Shown here piece after piece: positions 57,764-64,000 of a stretch of 64,000 bases of DNA. Positions within the stretch are counted from its first letter, which is position 1. Every line of letters begins with the position of its first letter. The notes below the pieces were generated by a model, which worked only from the letters and a program-made list of their open reading frames with translations, had not been told where the DNA came from and did no database searches. A program made the translations under genes and the position numbers. The stretch comes from Leptospira bourretii (GTDB lineage Bacteria > Spirochaetota > Leptospiria > Leptospirales > Leptospiraceae). Location of the stretch: NCBI RefSeq assembly GCF_004770145.1, contig NZ_RQFW01000010.1:316001-380000 (forward strand). Reading direction: 5' to 3'.

Positions 57764-59518
57764 ATGAAAAAAACTTTTTTGATTTTAGTTTTCTTATCTT
57801 TCCTTTTTTCATTATTCGCAAGTCCTGAAAGGGAGGTTCCCATTTTTTGGACGGAACTTCGTTCGAAGTACAATTGGAAAACAAACCCAATATTCCCCGA
57901 ATCCGAATCAGTTGAATTATTTGAATCCATTTTATATACAGAGGGTAGGTTGTTACTCCAAACTAAGGATGTTACCAAACAAAACTCCCTCCTTGTTTGG
58001 AATTTAGATTCAGGGGAATCTAAAAAAATAGATTGGGATGGTGGGAAGGTGACAGGTTGGGCAGAGTGTTCTGGGAGAATTTTGGTCCAAACCACAAAAA
58101 CTCTCTGGGATTTAGATGCAAAAACATTTCTTGTGAAGAGAAAACTTCCTTGGCCAAACAACGGAAAGTCATGGCAGGACATTGTTTGTTTAGAAAACAA
58201 AATTTATAAGTTGGTCGCAGACCAATTGGAAGTGTATGGATTGGATTCTGGTGAGTTGGAATCAAAAATTCCGCTCCCTTTTTCTTCTGTGCAAAGAATG
58301 ACCAAACGAAGTGAAAAAGAAATTTTACTTATCTCTTCTTATTGGGGAAATACCGTTCAAGTTTTTTCACCAAAAGATCCCAGAAATTCTAAGGAATGGA
58401 AAATCCCAGTCAATCATAGGGCTCTTTTTAAATTGGTAACTTTATCAGAAAATCATTTTCTCATCTTTGATCCCATCACAAAGACTTATGGTGAATGGAT
58501 GGTGTTTGAAAATTCTATTTTGCCTTTGGATTCTCCTATCGAAGTAGCAGATGGCTCTAGAGCTTACCGATTTTCTCCCATCCAAAACAAAATTGAATAC
58601 AAGTTTTCTTTAACGGCTCTCTCTGATGTGCCGGAAACAAAATACCAGTTTGTCCTTCCCAAACAAAATATAAGTTCCCAAAGATTATCCGAAGAGGAGT
58701 TTGATGCAGCTTCCATCTTAGAAACCGACGATTTTGGAAACAGGTCCTTGGTTCTTACCCTCCCTCCACTCAAAGCAGGTGATACAAAAGAGATAAAAGT
58801 GTATAGTGCTTTACTCACTCGTTATAAAATTCATTGGAATTTAGACCCAAAATTAACATTGGGCAAAAATCAAAATAGAGAAAGGTTGGAAAGTTTTTTG
58901 ATGGATGATTGGTTTTTAAAGATGGATTCAGATGTTGTTTTGGAAAAAAGAAAAACAATTTTCCGAAATGAGACCAATTTAAAACAAATATTAACTAAAA
59001 CCCAGGAATATGTTTCCTCCATCCCTTATCAGTCAGGAAGTTTTGAATCGGCACCGAAAGTGATAGAAAAAAATAATGGAGGTTGTACGGAACATTCCTA
59101 TGTCACCATGGCATTGTTACGCGGTATGGGAATTCCTTCGAGGTTGGTTTGGAACTATCTTCCTACGGAGTCCTCTAAGGAAATTACATTCAATCATAAA
59201 TTTGTGGAAGTATGGGTGGAAGGCCTTGGATGGATTCCTATGGAGCCACTGGCACCACCTAAATCCAAACCGGGAATCACATATGCAAGGCATGTTGTCT
59301 TTGCGGGACTATCAGGCACAAGTCATCCAAAAATCGTTGGCGGCGATAGGCTTGTACAATTGTCAAAGGACCAATTGGGCCTTGCAAAAAAGATAAAATT
59401 CAAACTAGTTGTGGCAAAGATGGATACCGAAAAAGGGATAGAAAACACGGATGAGAAAGTGATAGTTCCAAAAACAATCCGTGCCTTAAACTCTGGAGAG
59501 GATCTGGTAGTTCCTTAA
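57764..59518 (+). CDS. Exported transglutaminase-like protein with a beta-rich N-terminus
   Basis: A 584-residue protein with a signal peptide (MKKTFLILVFLSFLFSLFAS). Residues 40-290 look like repeated beta strands of a propeller (SLLVWNLDSGESKKIDWDGG, LYSD-type turns, LWDLDAKTFLVKRKL). The C-terminal transglutaminase core has Cys441 in NGGCTEHS, His478 in FNHKFVEVWVEGLGW, and Glu494 in IPMEPL where most members have Asp. It could be a protease-like or cross-linking enzyme in the periplasm. A good AAGGA precedes the ATG. It ends 1 bp from the convergent lipoprotein gene. Confidence 0.8.
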   Translation: MKKTFLILVFLSFLFSLFASPEREVPIFWTELRSKYNWKTNPIFPESESVELFESILYTEGRLLLQTKDVTKQNSLLVWNLDSGESKKIDWDGGKVTGWAECSGRILVQTTKTLWDLDAKTFLVKRKLPWPNNGKSWQDIVCLENKIYKLVADQLEVYGLDSGELESKIPLPFSSVQRMTKRSEKEILLISSYWGNTVQVFSPKDPRNSKEWKIPVNHRALFKLVTLSENHFLIFDPITKTYGEWMVFENSILPLDSPIEVADGSRAYRFSPIQNKIEYKFSLTALSDVPETKYQFVLPKQNISSQRLSEEEFDAASILETDDFGNRSLVLTLPPLKAGDTKEIKVYSALLTRYKIHWNLDPKLTLGKNQNRERLESFLMDDWFLKMDSDVVLEKRKTIFRNETNLKQILTKTQEYVSSIPYQSGSFESAPKVIEKNNGGCTEHSYVTMALLRGMGIPSRLVWNYLPTESSKEITFNHKFVEVWVEGLGWIPMEPLAPPKSKPGITYARHVVFAGLSGTSHPKIVGGDRLVQLSKDQLGLAKKIKFKLVVAKMDTEKGIENTDEKVIVPKTIRALNSGEDLVVP

Positions 59519-59519
59519 A

Positions 59520-60629
59520 TTATTTTCTAAGGACAAAGTTCTCCCCGTTTTTGGGACCAGATTTTCGGATAAATAGTCTTCGTTCAACAGATACACCCAT
59601 TAACACTTGATAGATGTCAGTAAGGATGGGTCTTGACGAATAATATCCATGACCAAGTCCACCCACACCCAAAACAGGATCATCCACTTCATTCACATTG
59701 ATCACATCCACACCAGAATACTTAAAACACATTCCCGCACGAGGGGCTCCGTTGACTTTTTGGGAAGCAACAAGGGCATTGTCCCCTGGAGAACAATAAA
59801 GAGTAATTCTTTCGGAGGATTTGGTTAAATCAGAAAGGATGGATTCAAATTCATTTTTATCAAAGTCGGGAGCATTCAAAATGAGCTCTGATAAAAATTT
59901 ACTTTTCCCTTGTTTTGCGATTGATGCCACGGAAGGTAAAACCACTTGGTGGCCCATACTATGAACGACTAAATGAATTTTTTTTCCAAGACCTGTGATA
60001 TCGGTTAAGAACTTAGAAAAGGGTTCTCTGTTGATTTTGGCTTCTGTAAAGTTTAAATCGTAAGTCGATTTTACCATCACTTGTCCGAGGATTCCTGCAT
60101 CCGCTCCTGCGGGCCAAGAATAAACAACCACCTCTCCCGGAAACTTTAGATCGTATTTAATTTGTCCGGCGCGAAGCACTGCTTCATCAAAATTGACATT
60201 GAAACCGTGCACAAATACCAAAACTTCTTCAGAAGTCGAAGATTTGATTTTGTTTAAAAATTCTTTATCATCTGTATTGATACGACCTTTGAATTGAAAG
60301 AACTGGTTTTTGTCTTGGGCGTTATCGAAAGAAATATCTCCAATGATATGTTTGGATGGGATGTTAACCAAACAAATTCCATAATGGGGGTTGATGTCGG
60401 TGATAAATCCAAAACTTGCGCTGTCACAATTGTCTTTGACTGACATTTCTCTGCGAGTGGTGACAAAATGAACATTGAGAATTTTTGTTTCATCAAAAGG
60501 ATCAACAATTCGTTTGTTGATTTGTTCTCCGATTTTTGGGGAACAGGAAACAAGTAAGTTTATTAAAAATAAGAAAGAAAAGAATATTAGGAAAGTTGAA
60601 TGTTTTTTGTTTTGTTTGGTTATGTTCAT
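59520..60629 (-). CDS. DUF900-type alpha/beta-hydrolase lipoprotein
   Basis: A 369-residue probable lipoprotein: N-terminal hydrophobic segment ending in the lipobox LLVSC (Cys29), then an alpha/beta-hydrolase domain of the DUF900 type with EVLVFVHGFNVNFDEAVLRAG and the nucleophile elbow HLVVHSMGHQ. The substrate is unknown; esterase or peptidase-like activity is possible. It is the last gene of the minus-strand envelope cluster, 15 bp after the LysM-M23 gene. It should be lipidated by the Lgt encoded at 5726. Confidence 0.85.
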   Translation of the reverse strand: MNITKQNKKHSTFLIFFSFLFLINLLVSCSPKIGEQINKRIVDPFDETKILNVHFVTTRREMSVKDNCDSASFGFITDINPHYGICLVNIPSKHIIGDISFDNAQDKNQFFQFKGRINTDDKEFLNKIKSSTSEEVLVFVHGFNVNFDEAVLRAGQIKYDLKFPGEVVVYSWPAGADAGILGQVMVKSTYDLNFTEAKINREPFSKFLTDITGLGKKIHLVVHSMGHQVVLPSVASIAKQGKSKFLSELILNAPDFDKNEFESILSDLTKSSERITLYCSPGDNALVASQKVNGAPRAGMCFKYSGVDVINVNEVDDPVLGVGGLGHGYYSSRPILTDIYQVLMGVSVERRLFIRKSGPKNGENFVLRK

Positions 60630-60644
60630 GATCTTTAATCCAGT

Positions 60645-61769
60645 TTATTTATAGGAAAATCCTTTGATGATTTTTGTTGGGTTTACGTTTTTTCCATCTT
60701 TGATGACTTCGAAATGGAGGTGGGGGCCAAAACAATATCCTGTGCAACCCGAACGAGAGATGACTTTCCCAGCACTCACATAATCACCTTCTTTGACAAA
60801 GAGTTTCGAATTGTGAGCGTATAAGGTTTGGTAATTATCATCATGTGTGAGGATGATCGCATTTCCATAACCACCCATCCAACCAGAGTAGGTGACTTTT
60901 CCTTTTCTCGCTGCATACACAGATTCGTAATTGGCACGTAAGTCGAGGGCCATATGGAATTTATATTGAGGGTAGGAACGAGTTCCCCAACCTGAAGTAA
61001 TGACTTTAGAAACAACGGGAATTCTCCAAACAGGTCCTGTTTCTGGAATCACTGCTCCTGGAAGGAATACCTTTTGCCCTGATTTAAATAAATCATAATC
61101 ATCTAATTGGTTTTCAGAATAAATATCATCAATTTTTACTTTGTAATAGTCAGCCACTTTGGCAAGAGTATCGCCTTTTTTTAACTTGTAAACTAATCCT
61201 TGTTTGTTGGGTATGTTTAGGATTTGGCCTGGGAGGATCGATACTTCTGGGTTAATTCCTGAACTTCCCGCAATGGATTCTGCTGACACTTTAAATCTTC
61301 GTGCAATATCAGAAAGTGTTTCGTTCTTTTTGACTTTGTATTGGGTGACTTTTAATTTTTTGTTTTTGTTATCTGCTAAAGCATCCAAATCGGCGGAACG
61401 AAGGATGGCCATTTTTTTATCTTCTGTTTCTTGTAAGTATTTGGCATCGGCAAGTTTTGCCTCTTTGTCTTTGATATCGTTTTCTTCTACCTCAGTGGAC
61501 ATACTAAGGAATTCTTTTTCCATTAAACTTTCTTCATAAGTTTGTTTGTCGACGATGATTGATAAAAAGAATGCTAAGATAAAGGAAGAAGCGAGTAGTG
61601 GGAGGATCCGATACCGTTTCCGGTTGAGATCAATCGTTCCATGAAGAACACTGGATTGTGACTGGAGGTTGTAAAAATACTTACCGGGAGAAACTTGGAT
61701 GACGTTAATGTTTCCCCAGCGTAACACATGCTTACCGATCGTAGACTTTTCGGGAGATCGAAGTAGCAT
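60645..61769 (-). CDS. LysM-domain M23 peptidoglycan endopeptidase
   Basis: A 374-residue protein: basic N-terminus inside, one membrane helix at about 54-72 (RILPLLASSFILAFFLSII), a charged coiled segment, two LysM repeats (YKVKKNETLSDIARRFKVS near 144 and YKLKKGDTLAKVADYYKVK near 193) that bind glycan, and a C-terminal M23 domain with HMALDLRA and HLHFEV zinc motifs, so catalytically complete. It sits 17 bp downstream of the bactofilin gene, a pairing found in several helical or curved bacteria where the bactofilin positions the peptidase. Confidence 0.9.
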   Translation of the reverse strand: MLLRSPEKSTIGKHVLRWGNINVIQVSPGKYFYNLQSQSSVLHGTIDLNRKRYRILPLLASSFILAFFLSIIVDKQTYEESLMEKEFLSMSTEVEENDIKDKEAKLADAKYLQETEDKKMAILRSADLDALADNKNKKLKVTQYKVKKNETLSDIARRFKVSAESIAGSSGINPEVSILPGQILNIPNKQGLVYKLKKGDTLAKVADYYKVKIDDIYSENQLDDYDLFKSGQKVFLPGAVIPETGPVWRIPVVSKVITSGWGTRSYPQYKFHMALDLRANYESVYAARKGKVTYSGWMGGYGNAIILTHDDNYQTLYAHNSKLFVKEGDYVSAGKVISRSGCTGYCFGPHLHFEVIKDGKNVNPTKIIKGFSYK

Positions 61770-61786
61770 GTGCTAATAGGGATTGG

Positions 61787-62191
61787 TTAATCCTTAGTGT
61801 CTAAAGATTTGATACCGCCAAAGGATTCTTCTACAATCTTACGAACGTCTTTTTTCTGACCGCCGGTGATTGTAATATTTCCTTTTGCTACTACACCTTT
61901 TTGAAGTTCTAAGTATGGAGCAGTGATATCACCTAACATACGTCCTGTACCTTCGAGTTTTACCTCGTTTTCGGCTTTGATGTTTCCGATGAGGGTTCCA
62001 GATACAATGACTTCTCTTGCGCTAATGTTTGTTTTTACTTTACCGGTTTCACCGATGACAAGTGCGTCTTCTGTTTTGATATCACCTTCGAATTTTCCAT
62101 CGATTCTAAGTGAACCTGCGATATAAAACTTACCTTCAAATATCGACCCTGGTCCGATAACGCTATTGATGGAATCCTTACCTATTGCCAT
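61787..62191 (-). CDS. Bactofilin (polymer-forming cytoskeletal protein)
   Basis: A 134-residue bactofilin. The core is a right-handed beta-helix of short repeats (GSIFEGKFYIAGSLRIDGKF, then EDALVIGETGKVKTNISA, EVIVSGTLIGNIKAENEV and KLEGTGRMLGDI) flanked by short disordered tails. It forms nucleotide-free filaments on the membrane. Leptospira carries several bactofilins, and one in L. biflexa is known to affect helical pitch; I cannot tell which paralog this is. It adjoins an M23 peptidase gene and a PBP1A-type gene, which suits a cell-shape role. Confidence 0.92.
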   Translation of the reverse strand: MAIGKDSINSVIGPGSIFEGKFYIAGSLRIDGKFEGDIKTEDALVIGETGKVKTNISAREVIVSGTLIGNIKAENEVKLEGTGRMLGDITAPYLELQKGVVAKGNITITGGQKKDVRKIVEESFGGIKSLDTKD

Positions 62192-62250
62192 TCCTGCTCC
62201 TTTTCCCCTTCTGTGAGAATCAAAATTTTCGGTCTTCTTGACAAGCCTTT

Positions 62251-64000
62251 TTAGTAGTCGATTTCCTCATCCCCGCTAAAGACTGATTTTTTTCGTTTCG
62301 GCGGTTTGGATGAACTGGGTTGTTTCTCAATTTTTTCCGACTTTTTCTTTTCTGTCTGTACGGTTGGGGTCGAAGGGAGGTTCGGCCTTGATTCCACTAC
62401 ATTCCAAGAAGAGCCGTGGTCGTTACAAACCTCTTTCGGAGCCGTTTGTGGGATGAAATACTCTTCAAAGAGGTCGTGACATTGTCCGCTCGGGAGTTTT
62501 CCCGACATACGGCAAACGGTCTTTTTCGTGACTTTTACTTCAGAAAGCCAAGGAAAATCGATAGCGGGTTCCCGATCAAGGGCTCTTGCCATAAACCGAC
62601 CCCAAACAGGTGCGGCTAGTTTTCCGCCGGTCATCCCTCGACCGAGAGAAATGGTTCCCACATCATACCCAAACCAGACAGAAGTCACAAGTTCTGGGGT
62701 GTAGCCGACAAACCATGCATCTCGAAAGTTATTGGTAGTTCCTGTTTTTCCATAAGCTTTACGGTTTAGTCCATAAGACAAAACCCCACGTCCCGTTCCT
62801 TCTTCCACAACGTCTCGCATCATGGAGGTGATGAGAAAGGCAGCTTCCTTCGAGATGATTTGTTTGCGATCCTCATCTTCGAAGTCTTTTCGAAAATCTT
62901 TGATAATCTTTCCTGCATTGTCTTCTACATACAAAACAGAGATGGGATTGACTGTTTTGCCACCGGAGGCAAGGGCAGCATAGGCTCGTGTGAGTTCATA
63001 TGGAGTGAGTTCAAAGGAACCAAGAGAAACGCTGAAATTATATGGGATGTCTCTGCCAGGTAATTGTAAAAGTCCTCGCAAACTATCCATTAGGTGGGAA
63101 AGTCCCACTTGTTCTAAAACCCGAACTGCTACCGAGTTTTTGGATTGTTCTAAAGCTTTTCGTAACAAAATAAAACCAGAGTATTCACTACTGTAGTTTT
63201 CAGGAGCCCATTCATCGCCATCTTCCATCAAATATTGGAGAGGGGAGTCTGCAAACAGTGTAGCGGGTGTTACATTTTTTTCTGGATCAGGGTTTTTGCC
63301 AGAATAATCCATGGCTGCTGCATAAAGAATGGGTTTGAAGGCTGAACCCGGTTGGCGGAAGGCTTGGAAAGGACGGATCTGTTGGTTGTCAGAACGAAAT
63401 CCTGATCCACCAACTAAGGCAGTAATGTATCCAGTTTCTGGACGAATCGCAATGAGTGAACCTTCTACTGGAAGGAGATGGTCCTTTGTTGTTTGCGAAG
63501 TGTAGTTTTTATCAATCAAATCACCTAAAAAATCGTCTCCAGTTAACAAGTTTAAGGCATAAAATTCATCGCGTAAGTCTTCTTGGTAAGCGGAAGAAAA
63601 CGTACGTTCTGTTCGGGAGATATGGAATTTAAAATCAGGAAGGTCATACAAATCAGCAATGAGAGAATACCCACTTCCATACAAATCATCAAAGGCATCG
63701 ATATTTCGAAACGCTCTTTGGTTGGATTCCAAAGTTTGTCTTTGCAGGGCAGGGAGAAGGGCTTTTTCTGCTTCTTCTTGGTGGCGGATTTGGATGGTGG
63801 AATAAATTTTAAGTCCCCCATTGTACAAACGCCCAGAACCAATGGATCGGATTAAATTTTTGCGAATGTATTCTGTTACATACGGAAAACGGTTTAATCT
63901 GTCAGAAAAAGCTGAGTCATTCGGAGAACGATTTAAATTGGTATAATATTCGTCGAGTGCGGCATATTCTTTTTCTGCGTCAGCAACAGACATCCTTCCA
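62251..64000 (-). CDS. Class A penicillin-binding protein (PBP1A type), 5' end outside the window
   Basis: The C-terminal 582 or so residues of a bifunctional peptidoglycan synthase; the frame is open to the window edge, so the membrane anchor and most of the glycosyltransferase domain lie beyond 64000. The transpeptidase has its SxxK serine in PGSAFKPILYAA, the second motif in EQSKNSVAVRV, and the third in YGKTGTTNNFRDAWF. The tail is Lys/Ser/Pro-rich (KKKSEKIEKQPSSSKPPKRKK). It is 59 bp upstream of the bactofilin gene. Confidence 0.93.
   Translation of the reverse strand, partial: GRMSVADAEKEYAALDEYYTNLNRSPNDSAFSDRLNRFPYVTEYIRKNLIRSIGSGRLYNGGLKIYSTIQIRHQEEAEKALLPALQRQTLESNQRAFRNIDAFDDLYGSGYSLIADLYDLPDFKFHISRTERTFSSAYQEDLRDEFYALNLLTGDDFLGDLIDKNYTSQTTKDHLLPVEGSLIAIRPETGYITALVGGSGFRSDNQQIRPFQAFRQPGSAFKPILYAAAMDYSGKNPDPEKNVTPATLFADSPLQYLMEDGDEWAPENYSSEYSGFILLRKALEQSKNSVAVRVLEQVGLSHLMDSLRGLLQLPGRDIPYNFSVSLGSFELTPYELTRAYAALASGGKTVNPISVLYVEDNAGKIIKDFRKDFEDEDRKQIISKEAAFLITSMMRDVVEEGTGRGVLSYGLNRKAYGKTGTTNNFRDAWFVGYTPELVTSVWFGYDVGTISLGRGMTGGKLAAPVWGRFMARALDREPAIDFPWLSEVKVTKKTVCRMSGKLPSGQCHDLFEEYFIPQTAPKEVCNDHGSSWNVVESRPNLPSTPTVQTEKKKSEKIEKQPSSSKPPKRKKSVFSGDEEIDY

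Noticed and set aside
1..64000. Mobile elements, CRISPR arrays or prophage
   Set aside because: No transposase, integrase, phage gene, direct-repeat array or compositional break was seen; gene content is core housekeeping.

Overview
The window looks like core chromosome of a spirochaete of the genus Leptospira, most likely from the saprophytic or low-virulence side of the genus. This rests on remembered protein families and gene neighbourhoods, not on a search. The DNA is AT-rich, TTG and GTG starts are common (several carry a good Shine-Dalgarno sequence), genes are tightly packed with ATGA or TAATG overlaps, and several small secreted proteins resemble nothing outside the genus that I can recall. 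I see no insertion sequence, prophage, CRISPR array or integrase.

Layout. 1-8.4 kb: a DoxX-like membrane protein divergent from a TetR regulator, a stand-alone class III nucleotide cyclase, a TPR protein with an SF1 helicase, a 51-aa small gene, a dienoyl-CoA isomerase-like crotonase with lgt, a second DoxX protein behind a 28-bp perfect palindrome, and an M23 peptidase. 8.4-17.6 kb: pcnB, a receiver/kinase hybrid, thiL, rplM-rpsI, an MFS transporter, alaS and yajQ. 17.7-31.4 kb: a long co-directional run ftsK-lolA-like-rodZ-like-rimO-pgsA-trpD-yajC-unknown-secD-secF-ribD-ribE, joining DNA segregation, envelope biogenesis, the Sec accessory complex and riboflavin synthesis. 31.4-36 kb: a STAS protein, ribBA, pdxH, a prepilin peptidase and an aminotransferase. 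36-42 kb: a midasin-like AAA-VWA protein chained to smpB-der-plsY and an unknown gene. 42-49 kb: a DUF115 protein, a short SMC with no recognisable hinge, a Cys-rich secreted protein directly behind tRNA-Met, and glnA. 49-64 kb: a PAS/GAF-type PP2C phosphatase, a secreted unknown, a two-component system, class I aldolase with malQ, an Mpo1-like membrane protein, an AraC regulator, a transglutaminase-like exported protein, and an envelope cluster (PBP1A-type synthase, bactofilin, LysM-M23 peptidase, DUF900 lipoprotein) that runs off the right edge.

How the parts fit. Riboflavin genes are split: ribD-ribE close the ftsK/sec run, and ribBA stands about 500 bp further on as a separate unit. Nitrogen assimilation is represented by glnA, which has a sigma-54-type -24/-12 element and a Phe where enterobacterial GlnA has its adenylylated Tyr. 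That suggests control by transcription rather than covalent modification. The right end gathers genes expected to set cell shape.

The observations I rate highest are the hinge-less SMC, the single-chain midasin-like AAA-AAA-VWA protein, the cyclase gene whose consensus promoter predicts a leaderless mRNA, the tRNA-Met/Cys-rich gene linkage, the glnA control region, the unknown exported protein inside the sec operon, and the large palindrome at the second doxX gene. None was checked against a database.
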